19,308 bases of DNA from assembly GCA_037445185.1 (NCBI GenBank), contig JBBIKZ010000040.1, positions 1 through 19,308 of the forward strand, read 5' to 3'. Each line of letters begins with the position of its first letter. Within the stretch, counting starts at the first letter, position 1. Position numbers and translations under genes: made by a program. This document shows, piece after piece, positions 5,754-15,595 of this stretch. The DNA comes from JANWZL01 sp037445185 (GTDB taxonomy: Bacteria; Pseudomonadota; Gammaproteobacteria; Burkholderiales; Thiobacillaceae). Under the pieces are notes generated by a model. The model made no database searches. It was given only the letters and a program-made list of their open reading frames with translations, and was not told the origin of the DNA.

Positions 5754-6827
5754 ATGGCTGAAAGAACACATGAAACCATCGAGTCCGGCGCGCCGGACCC
5801 GATGCCCTACATGCACCCGGTGATGAAGAAGAACTACGGGAAGTGGGTCTACCATTCCCATCCCAAGCCCGGTGTGCTGTACCACCGCGCCGAGAACGGC
5901 GACGAGATCTGGACCGTCAAGGCCGGCACCCAGCGTCAGATGGACCACTACACCATCCGCAAGCTGGCCGACATCGCCGACCAGTACGGCGATGGCTACG
6001 TGCGCTTCACCGCCCGATCCAACATCGAATACATGGTCGCCGACAAGGCCAAGGTGGAGCCCCTGATGAAGGCCCTGCAGGACAACGGCTTCCCCATCGG
6101 CGGCACCGCCAACTCCGTGTCCATGATCGCCCACACCCAGGGCTGGCTGCACTGCGACATCCCAGGTACCGACGCCTCTGGCGTGGTCAAGGCCCTGATG
6201 GACGAGCTCTACGACGAATTCGTCAAGTGCGAGATGCCCAACCGGGTGAAGCTCTCGACCTCCTGCTGCGAGATCAACTGCGGCGGTCAGGCCGACATCG
6301 CCATCATCGTCCAGCACACCAAGCCGCCCAAGATCAACCACGACCTGGTGGCCAACGTCTGCGAGCGTCCGTCCGTCGTGGCCCGCTGCCCGGTGGCCGC
6401 CATCCGTCCCGCCCTGGTCAACGGCAAACCCTCGCTGGAAGTGGACGAGAAGAAATGCATCTGCTGCGGCGCCTGCTACCCGCCCTGCCCCCCGATGCAG
6501 ATCAACGACCCCGAGCACTCCAAGATCGCCATCTGGGTCGGCGGCAAGAACTCCAATGCCCGTTCGCGTCCCACCTTTCACAAGCTGGTCGCCTCCGGCC
6601 TGCCCAACAATGCCCCGCGCTGGCCCGAGGTGGCGGCGGTGGTCAAGAAGATCCTGGCCGTCTACAAGGCCGACGGGCGGCCCTGGGAGCGCATGAGCGA
6701 CTGGATCGACCGCATCGGCTGGCCTGCCTTCTTCGAGAAGACCGGGCTGCCCTTCACCAAGTACCATATCGATAACTGGCGTGGTTCGCGCAGCAGTCTG
6801 AACGCCTCCACTCACATCCGCTTCTGA
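5754..6827 (+). CDS. dsrB: Dissimilatory sulfite reductase beta subunit (reverse type)
   Basis: A 357-residue DsrB, partner of DsrA. Starting at ATG 5754, preceded by GGAG at 5744-5747, gives MAERTHETIE. An upstream in-frame TTG is less likely. Cysteines for the Fe-S/siroheme region are C134 (WLHCDIP) and C171, C172 and C176 in STSCCEINCGG. The ferredoxin insertion uses C212 (RCPVAAI) and C235-x2-C238-x2-C241-x3-C245 (KCICCGACYPPC). DsrB carries the catalytically active siroheme in characterised enzymes. The C-terminus (WRGSRSSLNASTHIRF) is typical of sulfur-oxidiser DsrB. dsrE follows after 64 bases containing a strong hairpin. Confidence 0.97.
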   Translation: MAERTHETIESGAPDPMPYMHPVMKKNYGKWVYHSHPKPGVLYHRAENGDEIWTVKAGTQRQMDHYTIRKLADIADQYGDGYVRFTARSNIEYMVADKAKVEPLMKALQDNGFPIGGTANSVSMIAHTQGWLHCDIPGTDASGVVKALMDELYDEFVKCEMPNRVKLSTSCCEINCGGQADIAIIVQHTKPPKINHDLVANVCERPSVVARCPVAAIRPALVNGKPSLEVDEKKCICCGACYPPCPPMQINDPEHSKIAIWVGGKNSNARSRPTFHKLVASGLPNNAPRWPEVAAVVKKILAVYKADGRPWERMSDWIDRIGWPAFFEKTGLPFTKYHIDNWRGSRSSLNASTHIRF

Positions 6828-6832
6828 GCGTA

Positions 6833-6854
6833 GGCCCCGGTTCAAGCCGGGGCC
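6833..6854 (+). other. Hairpin between dsrB and dsrE
   Basis: GGCCCCGG (6833-6840), loop TTCAAG, CCGGGGCC (6847-6854): a perfect 8-bp all-GC stem located five bases after the dsrB stop. No U-tract follows, so simple intrinsic termination is unlikely. mRNA stabilisation, processing or partial attenuation between dsrAB and dsrEFHC is possible. Confidence 0.75.
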
Positions 6855-6891
6855 GCGTCCGAATCGGAAAATCGGAGTTAGGGATATACAA

Positions 6892-7284
6892 ATGAAATTC
6901 GCAATTCTCGTCAATGAGGGGCCCTACACCCACCAGGCGTCGGACTCCGCATACCTTTTCGCCAAAGCCGCGCTGGCCAAGGGGCATGAGATCTATCGCG
7001 TCTTTTTCTACCACGACGGGGTGAACAACGCCTCGCGGCTGACCGTGCCGCCACAGGACGACCGCCACATCGTCAACCGCTGGAGTGCGCTCGCCCAGGA
7101 GCACGGCATCGACCTGGTGGTCTGCATCGCCGCCGCCCAACGGCGCGGCATGCTGGATGAGAACGAGGCCAAGCGTCAGGGCAAGGACGCCAACAACATC
7201 GCGCCGGGCTTCCGCATCTCCGGCCTGGGACAGTTGGTCGAGGCCGGCATCCAGGCCGACCGTCTGGTGACTTTCGGTGACTGA
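6892..7284 (+). CDS. dsrE: Sulfurtransferase subunit DsrE
   Basis: A 130-residue DsrE/TusD-type protein of the DsrE2F2H2 hexamer that hands sulfur to DsrC in the cytoplasm. The sulfur-binding cysteine is C78 in DLVVCIAAAQRRG, the same position reported as essential in Allochromatium vinosum DsrE. The N-terminal MKFAILVNEGPYTH and the HDGVNNASRL loop (41-50) are family-typical. A GGAG lies about 14 bases upstream. dsrF begins ten bases after the stop. The presence of DsrE identifies the locus as sulfur-oxidising. Confidence 0.95.
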   Translation: MKFAILVNEGPYTHQASDSAYLFAKAALAKGHEIYRVFFYHDGVNNASRLTVPPQDDRHIVNRWSALAQEHGIDLVVCIAAAQRRGMLDENEAKRQGKDANNIAPGFRISGLGQLVEAGIQADRLVTFGD

Positions 7285-7294
7285 GGGGAAGGCT

Positions 7295-7690
7295 ATGTCC
7301 GAAGAGATGGAAATGGAAGAAGGCGGCGGTGTCGTCAAGAAGTTCATGTTCCTCAACCGCAAGGCCCCGTATGGCACGATCTACGCCTTGGAAGGCCTGG
7401 AGGTGGTGCTGATCTCGGCGGCCTTCGAACAGGATGTCTGCATGGCCTTCGTCGACGACGGCGTCTACCAGCTGATGAAGAACGTCGACACCAGCGGCAT
7501 CGAGATGAAGAATTTCTCCAAGACCTATCGCGCCTTGGAGGGTTACGACATCGAGAAGCTCTATGTCGAGAGGGAGTCCATGGAGGCACGCGGGCTGACC
7601 GAGGATGACTTCATCGTCGACGTCACCGTGATGAGCGCTGCCGAACTGGGCGCGCTGATGACCGAGCAAGACGTCATCATCAGCCACTGA
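7295..7690 (+). CDS. dsrF: Sulfurtransferase subunit DsrF
   Basis: A 131-residue TusC/DsrF protein, structural partner in the DsrEFH hexamer. The chosen start is ATG 7295 (MSEEMEMEEGG), preceded by GAGGGGAAGG. A GTG at 7277 overlapping dsrE would add six residues but lacks a ribosome site. The N-terminus is strongly acidic up to residue 9, followed by KKFMFLNRKAPYGTIYALEGLEVVL. It has a single cysteine, C49 (EQDVCMAF), which is not known to be the transfer residue. dsrH follows after 11 bases. Confidence 0.94.
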   Translation: MSEEMEMEEGGGVVKKFMFLNRKAPYGTIYALEGLEVVLISAAFEQDVCMAFVDDGVYQLMKNVDTSGIEMKNFSKTYRALEGYDIEKLYVERESMEARGLTEDDFIVDVTVMSAAELGALMTEQDVIISH

Positions 7691-7701
7691 GGGGAGAGAA
7701 C

Positions 7702-8001
7702 ATGCTGCACATCGTCAACAAGTCGCCTACGGAGCGCAACGCGCTGGACAGCTGCCTGCGCCTGGCGACCAAGGGTTCTGCCGTTTTGCTGATCGAGGAT
7801 GCGGTTTACGCCGCCACGAAAGGCGGTCCCGCAGCGGCGAAACTGCAGGCGGCCATGGCCAACCTGAAGGTTTATGCCCTTGCACCCGATCTGAATGCGC
7901 GCGGCGTGGCCGATCGTGTTCTGGAGGGTGTGAATCTTGTGGACTACGGTGGTTTTGTTGATCTCGTCGCCGAGTACAACACCTGTCAGTCCTGGTTATA
8001 A
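7702..8001 (+). CDS. dsrH: Sulfurtransferase subunit DsrH
   Basis: A 99-residue TusB/DsrH protein completing the DsrEFH hexamer. The N-terminus MLHIVNKSPTERNALDSCLRL contains the family's conserved cysteine, here C18, which in characterised DsrH is secondary to the DsrE cysteine. IEDAVYAA (31-38) and the C-terminal DLVAEYNTCQSWL with C96 are typical. The start is ATG 7702 with GAGGGGAGAG just upstream. dsrC follows after 23 bases. Confidence 0.93.
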   Translation: MLHIVNKSPTERNALDSCLRLATKGSAVLLIEDAVYAATKGGPAAAKLQAAMANLKVYALAPDLNARGVADRVLEGVNLVDYGGFVDLVAEYNTCQSWL

Positions 8002-8024
8002 CTTTGTCTAGAGGAGTGTAAGTC

Positions 8025-8360
8025 ATGCCCACCGTAGAAGTTGCCGGCAAAACGATCGAGGTCGATGAGGAAGGCTACCTGGTCAATCTGTCCGACTGGG
8101 ACGAGACTGTGGCCGAGCACCTCGCCAAGGAAGAAAAGATCGAGATGACCCAGAACCACTGGGAAGTCATCAACTTCCTGCGCGAGTACTACAGCGAGTA
8201 CCAGATCGCCCCCGCGATCCGTGTGCTGACCAAGGCGATTGCCAAGAAGCTGGGGCCGGACAAGGGCAACAACAAATATCTGTACGAGTTGTTCCCTTAT
8301 GGCCCAGCCAAACAGGCCTGTAAGATCGCCGGCCTGCCCAAGCCGACTGGCTGCATCTGA
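8025..8360 (+). CDS. dsrC: Sulfur-carrier protein DsrC
   Basis: A 111-residue DsrC that accepts sulfur from DsrEFH, forms the trisulfide oxidised via DsrMKJOP and is the substrate-bearing partner of DsrAB. The flexible C-terminal arm, KQACKIAGLPKPTGCI, has both redox cysteines, C99 (CysB) and C110 (penultimate CysA), ten residues apart. This is the diagnostic pattern of true DsrC. TVEVAGKTIEVDEEGYL and the ELFPYGPAKQ loop are typical. It starts at ATG 8025 after GAGGAG. It is followed by an unusually long 229-base gap with three hairpins before dsrM, which may set apart dsrC mRNA levels. The locus also encodes a cysteine-free paralogue at 2833-3165. Confidence 0.97.
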   Translation: MPTVEVAGKTIEVDEEGYLVNLSDWDETVAEHLAKEEKIEMTQNHWEVINFLREYYSEYQIAPAIRVLTKAIAKKLGPDKGNNKYLYELFPYGPAKQACKIAGLPKPTGCI

Positions 8361-8376
8361 CGGGCCCAGTCTCGAC

Positions 8377-8486
8377 TCGATCGTCAGGCTTGCCGCGATC
8401 GATTCGCCGCTGCAGGGCGGCACGGATGCTGAATCCGTGCCGCAGACGTAGCGCAACAGGTATGCGTCCGGCGACCCGAGGTCGCC
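8377..8486 (+). other. Three consecutive hairpins between dsrC and dsrM
   Basis: Hairpin 1: TCGATCG (8377-8383) with CGATCGA (8396-8402), 12-base loop. Hairpin 2: GCGGCACGGAT (8417-8427), loop GCTGA, ATCCGTGCCGC (8433-8443), a perfect 11-bp stem. Hairpin 3: GGCGACC (8470-8476), loop CGA, GGTCGCC (8480-8486). None is followed by a clear U-tract. The 229-base gap (8361-8589) contains no gene I can support. It is well placed to protect the 3' end of dsrC message or to reduce read-through into dsrM. Confidence 0.75.
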
Positions 8487-8589
8487 CGACGTAACCTTGC
8501 ATCGCATCAGAATGACTGGTCACGCCTGCTGGCGTGCAGCCGGTTTCGCGAGCATACGCCGTAACAACTTGTACGACGCCGAGGAACGG

Positions 8590-9327
8590 ATGTCTGCACT
8601 GACCGTTTTTTATACAGGCCTGTTCTACTTTGCCACCCTGGTTCTGATCGGTGGTTTGGCCTACCGCATCTTCGAGTACAGCCGCACACCGGCCCCGCTG
8701 AAGATTCCTACCACGCCGGCCCCCACCACCCCCACCGGCGTAATCCTTCGCCTAGCCCGCGAAGTCGTGTTCTTCGAGAGCCTGTTCAAGTCCAACAAGT
8801 GGATCTGGATCTTCGGCTGGATGTTCCACTTCGGCCTGTTGCTCGTCCTACTGCGCCACATCCGCTATTTCCAGGAGCCCATCTGGTTTTGGGTCGAGTT
8901 CATCCAGCCCTTCGGCATGTACGCGAGCTTCATGATGGTCATCGGCCTGGCCGGGTTGTGGGCGCGCCGTTTCCTGGTAGACAGGGTGCGTTACATCTCC
9001 ACCCCCTCCGACCATCTCATGCTGGCACTTCTGATCGGCATCGGTGTCTCAGGCATGCTCATGACCTTCGTCGCCCACACCGACATCGTCGCCCTGAAGG
9101 CCTTCATGCGTGGCCTGATGTATTTCGATTGGCAACCCGTGCCCACGGACCCTCTCCTGCTCGCCCACCTCGCATTGGTGGCCCTGCTCATGATCGTCTT
9201 CCCGGTGAGCAAGTTACTGCACGCCCCCGGTATCTTCTTCAGCCCCAGCCGCAACCAGGCCGACAACCCGCGTGAGCACCGCCACCTCGCCCCCTGGGCC
9301 GCGGCGCTGGAAAAGGATCGCGCCTGA
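8590..9327 (+). CDS. dsrM: DsrM, membrane cytochrome b subunit of DsrMKJOP
   Basis: A 245-residue NarI/HdrE-like di-heme cytochrome b that exchanges electrons with the quinone pool and DsrK. About five membrane spans are visible: near 6-26, 72-91 (WIFGWMFHFGLLLVLLRH), 108-126, 141-162 and 189-209. Candidate heme-ligating histidines are H80, H90, H142, H193 and H211. The start is ATG 8590 (MSALTVFYTG), with GAGG five bases before it. The frame is open further upstream, but the extra residues are not membrane-like and run into the dsrC-dsrM hairpin region. dsrK follows after 41 bases. Confidence 0.95.
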   Translation: MSALTVFYTGLFYFATLVLIGGLAYRIFEYSRTPAPLKIPTTPAPTTPTGVILRLAREVVFFESLFKSNKWIWIFGWMFHFGLLLVLLRHIRYFQEPIWFWVEFIQPFGMYASFMMVIGLAGLWARRFLVDRVRYISTPSDHLMLALLIGIGVSGMLMTFVAHTDIVALKAFMRGLMYFDWQPVPTDPLLLAHLALVALLMIVFPVSKLLHAPGIFFSPSRNQADNPREHRHLAPWAAALEKDRA

Positions 9328-9368
9328 CCCACGGCGACGAACCGAGACGAGAGAGACAAGGAGCTAAA

Positions 9369-10898
<1,530 letters not shown>

Positions 10899-10937
10899 CG
10901 CGGTCTACCCGCACTTTTTGTTGATAGGAGAGCGAAG

Positions 10938-12908
10938 ATGTCGGTCACTTCCAAAGACGTGAAAAAGACTGAAGGTCTTACCTGGCGCCGTTTCAAGGAT
11001 GGCGATCACGAATGGCACGACCGCCAGGAGATGATCTTCCAGGCCGGCTGGACGCACAAATGTCCCGAGTACATGCTCTCCACGCCGCCCTGCCAGGGCT
11101 CCTGCCCGGCCGGCGAGGACATCCGGTCCTATCTCAACATCGTGCGCGGCATCGAAAAGGCCCCGCCCGGGCCGGACGGCAAGCCCAGCATGTCCTGGCA
11201 GGAGTTCGCCTGGCGCAGGCTCACCGAGGCCAACCCCTTCCCCGCCGTCATGGGCCGTGTCTGCCCCGCGCCCTGCGAGTCCGGCTGCAACCGCAACCAG
11301 GTCGAGGACCACGTCGGCATCAATGCCGTGGAGCACTTCCTGGGCAACTGGGCACTGAACAACAACATGAAGTTCGCCAAGCCGGAAAAGGAGACCGGCA
11401 AGAAGGTGGCGATCATCGGCGGCGGTCCCGCCGGTCTGGCGGCTGCCTATCAGCTGCGGCGCATGGGCCACGGTGTGACCATCTTCGACGACCATGAGGA
11501 GCTCGGCGGGATGATGCGCTACGGCATCCCGGGCTTCCGCACCCCGCGCAACGTGCTGGACGGCGAGATCCAGCGCATCCTCGACATGGGTGTCGAGACC
11601 CGCCTGAAGACCCGCGTCGGCACGGATATCTCCATGGAGGAGATCGAGAAGGAGTTCGACGCCATCATCATGGGCATGGGCGCCCAGTCCGGCCGCACCC
11701 TGCCAGTGCCTGGCGCCGATGCCCCCAACTGCGTCACCGCCATGGCCTTCCTGCGTGCCTTCAACGAGGGGCGCCTGCAGCACGTGGGCAAGCGGGTGCT
11801 GGTCATCGGCGGTGGCGACACCTCCATCGACGTGGCCACCGTCGCCCGGCGTCTCGGCCACATCACCAACGTGACCGAGAAGGACCTGCCCGAGCACGTC
11901 CTGACCGGCCACACCGCCCATGACGTCGCCTCCATCTCCGCCCGCCAGGGGGCCGAGGTGAAGCTCTTCTCCCGCGCCACCATCGACAAGATGGCGGCGA
12001 ACAAGAGCGAGATCGAACATGCGCTGGCCGAGGGCATCGAGATCATCGGCGGGGTGACCCCGGTGGCCGTGATCAAGGGTCCGGATGGTCGCGCCACCCA
12101 TCTGCGCATGGCCGAGTTCGAGATGGTCGGCAAGGAGATGAAGATCAAGGAAGGCACCGAGGTGGACTACGAGTGCGACCTGATCGTCTCCGCCATCGGC
12201 CAGGCCGTCGACTTCACCGGGCTGGAGCAGTTCAACAACAACAACGGCCTGATCAAAACCGACAAGCTCTACCGCTTCCCCGGCAAGCCCAACGTCTTCG
12301 TCGCCGGCGACGTCATCCGCCCCCACCTACTCACCACCGCCATCGGTCATGCGCGCATCTGCGCCGACGGCGTCGATGCCTACCTAAGCGGTGAGGACAT
12401 GGACAAGCGGCCCAAGGTCGATGTCGTCCACTGGGACCTGGTGCGCCGCTGGCTGGAGACCGGCCATGAGTACAACGAGCACCATGGTCAGGAATGGGGC
12501 ACCTCGCAATGGAAGGACGTGCTGCACAACTTCGAGGACCGCTCCAGCCGCTACATCATCCCCTCCACCGAGCTCTTCCTCGGCCACTTCGTACATACGC
12601 CGCGCAACAAGCGCGACATCATCCACCTGGACAGAGAATCGGCGCTGGGCAACTTCGATGACCGGCTGGGCCAGCTCACCGAACAGCAGACCATCGCCGA
12701 GGCCAAGCGCTGCATGTCCTGCGGTCTGTGCTTCGAGTGCGACAACTGCGTCGTGTACTGCCCGCAGACCGCCGTGTACAAAGTGCCCAAGAAGGACAAC
12801 CCGACCACGGGTCGCTACGTGGCCACCGACTACACCAAGTGCATCGGCTGCCACATCTGTGCCGACGTGTGCCCGACCGGCTATATCGTCATGGGTATGG
12901 GCGAGTGA
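10938..12908 (+). CDS. dsrL: DsrL, FAD/NAD(P) iron-sulfur oxidoreductase
   Basis: A 656-residue GltD-like flavoprotein that takes electrons from rDsrAB and reduces NAD(P)+. The N-terminal Fe-S region has C42, C52, C56 and C109-x3-C113-x3-C117. The FAD-binding site is GGGPAGLAAAYQL (161-173) and the NAD(P)-binding site is GGGDTSIDVA (291-300). The C-terminal ferredoxin domain carries C592-x2-C595-x2-C598 with further cysteines to C608, and C635-x2-C638-x2-C641-x3-C645 (CIGCHICADVC). Having this ferredoxin domain fits the DsrL-1 type of sulfur oxidisers. The start is ATG 10938 after TAGGAGAG. It is separated from dsrJ by 101 bases holding a hairpin. Confidence 0.96.
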   Translation: MSVTSKDVKKTEGLTWRRFKDGDHEWHDRQEMIFQAGWTHKCPEYMLSTPPCQGSCPAGEDIRSYLNIVRGIEKAPPGPDGKPSMSWQEFAWRRLTEANPFPAVMGRVCPAPCESGCNRNQVEDHVGINAVEHFLGNWALNNNMKFAKPEKETGKKVAIIGGGPAGLAAAYQLRRMGHGVTIFDDHEELGGMMRYGIPGFRTPRNVLDGEIQRILDMGVETRLKTRVGTDISMEEIEKEFDAIIMGMGAQSGRTLPVPGADAPNCVTAMAFLRAFNEGRLQHVGKRVLVIGGGDTSIDVATVARRLGHITNVTEKDLPEHVLTGHTAHDVASISARQGAEVKLFSRATIDKMAANKSEIEHALAEGIEIIGGVTPVAVIKGPDGRATHLRMAEFEMVGKEMKIKEGTEVDYECDLIVSAIGQAVDFTGLEQFNNNNGLIKTDKLYRFPGKPNVFVAGDVIRPHLLTTAIGHARICADGVDAYLSGEDMDKRPKVDVVHWDLVRRWLETGHEYNEHHGQEWGTSQWKDVLHNFEDRSSRYIIPSTELFLGHFVHTPRNKRDIIHLDRESALGNFDDRLGQLTEQQTIAEAKRCMSCGLCFECDNCVVYCPQTAVYKVPKKDNPTTGRYVATDYTKCIGCHICADVCPTGYIVMGMGE

Positions 12909-12937
12909 TGGCTTAGGCCGGGAATCAAGAACCCAGA

Positions 12938-12962
12938 CGGTCGGGCGGTGGACGCCCGACCG
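12938..12962 (+). other. Hairpin between dsrL and dsrJ
   Basis: CGGTCGGGCG (12938-12947), loop GTGGA, CGCCCGACCG (12953-12962): a perfect 10-bp stem with a 5-base loop. It starts 29 bases after the dsrL stop and is followed by CCTGGCG, not a U-tract. It lies at the junction between the MKL and JOP modules. Confidence 0.75.
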
Positions 12963-13009
12963 CCTGGCGACCCTGTCCGGTGGTTACCCATCTGATACAA
13001 CCAAGGGCG

Positions 13010-13435
13010 ATGGCGAAAGTGTTGGATAACTTGCGTGCCTGGGGTCTGCTGGCCCTGTTCTCGGCCCTCTTCATCGGGCCGCTTACCGTCATGGCGGGCG
13101 TCAACAAACCCGTGCTGGAACGTGGCAAAGGAGAACGCTGCGTGGAGGACACGGAGTTCATGCGGCGCAATCACATGGCCTTGCTCAAGCATCATCGCGA
13201 CGAGACCATGCGCCGCGGTATCCGCACCACCAAGCACAGCCTCAAGGGTTGTGTGGACTGCCACGCCTCCAGCAAGACCGGCAGCGTGGCCTCCACCAAG
13301 GAGGACTTCTGCATGGCCTGCCACGTCTACACCGGTGTGAAGCTGGACTGCTGGGACTGCCACGCCACCAAACCCATGAAACTGTATCGTCCCGCCGCCA
13401 CACCAGGCGTCGCACCCCAGAGGGTGCAACAGTAA
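13010..13435 (+). CDS. dsrJ: DsrJ, periplasmic triheme cytochrome c
   Basis: A 141-residue membrane-anchored cytochrome of DsrMKJOP. An N-terminal hydrophobic segment (11-29, WGLLALFSALFIGPLTVMA) acts as signal/anchor. Three CxxCH heme c sites follow: C81-C84-H85, C101-C104-H105 and C114-C117-H118. C44 (GERCVEDTEF) matches the distal cysteine that gives DsrJ its unusual His/Cys-ligated heme. The preferred start is ATG 13010. A GTG ten codons upstream is possible. The ribosome site (AAGGG) is weak and close. dsrO follows after 14 bases. Confidence 0.94.
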   Translation: MAKVLDNLRAWGLLALFSALFIGPLTVMAGVNKPVLERGKGERCVEDTEFMRRNHMALLKHHRDETMRRGIRTTKHSLKGCVDCHASSKTGSVASTKEDFCMACHVYTGVKLDCWDCHATKPMKLYRPAATPGVAPQRVQQ

Positions 13436-13449
13436 GGGGGGCAACGACC

Positions 13450-14199
13450 ATGAGCGAACAGAACCTCAACCCCGACAACAGCGAGCGCCGCGCCTTTCTC
13501 AAGGCGGGTGCCGTGGTGACCGGTGCCGCAGTCGCGCCCGGCGTCCTGCTCTTCGGTGTCGCGCAGGCGCGCGCCCCAGAAGAACCCGCCTCCGACAAGA
13601 TACGTTGGGGGATGCTCATCGACACCACCAAGTGCGCGAGCGGTTGTGACGACTGCGTGCGCGCCTGCAACACCGAGAACGGTCTGTCCGGCGCCACCGG
13701 CCCGCAGGACTCGCAGTGGATCCGCAAGCTGAACATCCGGCACCTGAAATCGGGCGTCGAGACCTCTCTGCCCATGTTGTGCCAGCATTGCGAGCATCCG
13801 CCCTGCGTGGACGTCTGTCCCACCGGCGCCTCCATGAAGCGGGCCGACGGCATCGTCCTGGTGGACCGCCACATCTGCATCGGCTGCCGCTACTGCATGA
13901 TGGCCTGCCCGTACAAGGCCCGCTCCTTCGTGCACGAGCCGCTGACCGACCAGAACCCCGAAGTGCCGCGCGGCAAGGGTTGCGTCGAGTCCTGCACCTT
14001 CTGCGTGCAAAAGGTGGATCGCGGCGAAAACACCACGGCCTGTGTCGAGGCCTGCAATGCCGCCGGACACAAGGCCATGCTGTTCGGCGACCTGAACGAT
14101 CCACAGAGCGAGATTGCCCAGGCCATGAAGACCTATGCCACCACCGAAGTGCGCGCCGACCTGCGCCTGAACACCGGTGTGCGTTACCGGGGGATCTGA
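13450..14199 (+). CDS. dsrO: DsrO, Tat-exported Fe-S subunit
   Basis: A 249-residue periplasmic iron-sulfur protein of the DsrMKJOP complex. The Tat signal SERRAFLKAG (11-20) is followed by a hydrophobic stretch and a probable cleavage after AQA (38-40) in FGVAQARAPEE. Cysteine clusters typical of multi-[4Fe-4S] electron-transfer subunits follow: CASGCDDCVRAC (62-73), CQHCEHPPCVDVC, CIGCRYCMMAC, and CVESCTFC with a later CVEAC. The start is ATG 13450 after an AAGGGGGG ribosome site. dsrP starts three bases after the stop, so the two are probably translationally coupled. It should pass electrons between DsrJ and DsrP. Confidence 0.95.
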   Translation: MSEQNLNPDNSERRAFLKAGAVVTGAAVAPGVLLFGVAQARAPEEPASDKIRWGMLIDTTKCASGCDDCVRACNTENGLSGATGPQDSQWIRKLNIRHLKSGVETSLPMLCQHCEHPPCVDVCPTGASMKRADGIVLVDRHICIGCRYCMMACPYKARSFVHEPLTDQNPEVPRGKGCVESCTFCVQKVDRGENTTACVEACNAAGHKAMLFGDLNDPQSEIAQAMKTYATTEVRADLRLNTGVRYRGI

Positions 14200-14202
14200 T
14201 CC

Positions 14203-15408
14203 ATGCCGAGCCAAGAATTCTGTCTCTCCCCACGCGAGTGCAAACCCGCGCTGTTCTGGACCCTGCTGGGCGTCGGCGGGCTGGTGATGCTGGGCACCCT
14301 GGCGTCATTCTTCTACCTCGAGCATCACGGCCACGTGATGACCGGGATGGACAACCAGATCGTCTGGGGGCTGCCGCACGTCTTCGCCGTGTTCCTGATC
14401 GTGGCCGCCTCGGGCGTGCTCAACGTCGCCTCCATCGGCTCGGTGTTCGGCAAGAAGATGTACAAGGCGCGCGCGCCACTGTCTGGGCTTCTGGCCATCG
14501 CCATGCTGGCAGGCGGCCTGGCCGTCCTGGTGCTGGACCTGGGGCGGCCGGAACGGCTGATCGTGGCCATGACGCACTACAACTTCAAGTCCATCTTCGC
14601 CCTCAACATGATCTTCTACAACGGCTTCTTCGCCATTGTCGGCCTGTATCTGTTGACCCTGATGGACCGTAGGCTGAACCCGTGGTCCAAGCCCGTGGGG
14701 TTGCTCGCCTTCCTCTGGCGGCTGGCGCTCACCACCGCCACCGGCTCCATCTTCGGCTTCCTGGTGGCGCGTGCCGGATACAACTCCGCCCTCTACGCGC
14801 CGATGTTCATCATCTACTCCTTCGCCTATGGCCTGGCCGTGTTCATCGTCGTGCAGTCGGTGATGTACAAGTGGAACAACATCCAGGTCGACGAGCGCAT
14901 CCTCACCCGGCTCAAGAACCTGCTGGCCATCTTCATCGCCGCCAGCCTCTACTTCACGGCCGTGCTGCACCTGACCAACATGTACTTCGCCAAGCAATGG
15001 GAGTTCGAGCGCTTCATCCTGTTGGACGGCGGCATCTATCCCCTGCTGTTCTGGGGCGGCCAGGTGTTCCTGGGCGGCATCCTGCCCCTGCTGCTGATCT
15101 TCAGCCAGGCCGGCCGGAACCCGGCAACGGTCTTCGCCGTGGCCCTGCTGGTGGTGTTGGGCGGGCACTGTCAGATGTACGTCACCATCATCGGCGGCCA
15201 GGCCTTCCCGCTGGATCTCTTCCCCGGCTATGCGGAGTCGAGCAGCTTCTACGACGGCGTGGTCAACGGCTACACGCCCACCATCTGGGAATTCCTGCTC
15301 GGCATCGGTGGGATTGCCATCGCCTTCCTGATCACCACCGCCGCCGTGCGTGTCCTGAAGTTCATGCCGCAGGACGATTTCAAGGACATCGAGCTTACGG
15401 CACGCTGA
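14203..15408 (+). CDS. dsrP: DsrP, NrfD-like membrane subunit
   Basis: A 401-residue polytopic membrane protein of the NrfD/PsrC family that exchanges electrons with quinones in DsrMKJOP. About ten hydrophobic spans can be counted, beginning FWTLLGVGGLVMLGTLASFF. The family loop DLGRPER follows the third span, near residues 111-117. The start is ATG 14203. There is no distinct ribosome site, consistent with coupling to dsrO. The frame ends at TGA 15406-15408. It is the last gene before a terminator-like hairpin. Confidence 0.95.
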   Translation: MPSQEFCLSPRECKPALFWTLLGVGGLVMLGTLASFFYLEHHGHVMTGMDNQIVWGLPHVFAVFLIVAASGVLNVASIGSVFGKKMYKARAPLSGLLAIAMLAGGLAVLVLDLGRPERLIVAMTHYNFKSIFALNMIFYNGFFAIVGLYLLTLMDRRLNPWSKPVGLLAFLWRLALTTATGSIFGFLVARAGYNSALYAPMFIIYSFAYGLAVFIVVQSVMYKWNNIQVDERILTRLKNLLAIFIAASLYFTAVLHLTNMYFAKQWEFERFILLDGGIYPLLFWGGQVFLGGILPLLLIFSQAGRNPATVFAVALLVVLGGHCQMYVTIIGGQAFPLDLFPGYAESSSFYDGVVNGYTPTIWEFLLGIGGIAIAFLITTAAVRVLKFMPQDDFKDIELTAR

Positions 15409-15424
15409 TCCCTGCCAGAGTTGA

Positions 15425-15467
15425 ATGTCGCCAGACCCCGCTACTTGGGTGAAGGGTTGGGCGACAT
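15425..15467 (+). other. Inverted repeat in the dsrP-dsrN gap
   Basis: ATGTCGCC (15425-15432) and GGCGACAT (15460-15467) form an 8-bp stem over a 27-base loop, 50-90 bases ahead of the stronger hairpin at 15519. It could be part of a structured 3' end of the dsrP message. No gene was found in the 187-base gap. Confidence 0.5.
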
Positions 15468-15518
15468 GTCTCCTGTGCGGTTGTCGTTGCGCCGTCCTGT
15501 AGTAACTGATCGCCGTGG

Positions 15519-15551
15519 CACAAAAGCCGACAATTTTAGTCGGCTTTTGTG
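15519..15551 (+). terminator. Intrinsic terminator after dsrP, possibly bidirectional
   Basis: CACAAAAGCCGAC (15519-15531), loop AATTTTA, GTCGGCTTTTGTG (15539-15551): a perfect 13-bp stem. Its GC core GCCGAC/GTCGGC is followed on the + strand by TTTTGTGTT and preceded by AAAA, so it has terminator form on both strands. It should end or attenuate dsrA-P transcription before dsrN. A -10-like TATGAT (15553-15558) directly after could belong to a dsrN promoter, but I see no matching -35. Confidence 0.8.
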
Positions 15552-15595
15552 TTATGATGATTCACGCCTGCAACCCAGCGCACCACCATTGCCCT

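Noticed and set aside
12938..12962. Intrinsic terminator after dsrL
   Set aside because: The stem is strong, but it is followed by CCTGGCG with no U-tract, and the MKLJOP products act in one complex.
15515..15595. N-terminal extension of DsrN from an upstream in-frame start
   Set aside because: The extra 27 residues would be encoded by the terminator hairpin and do not resemble the family, whose P-loop region begins just after ATG 15596.
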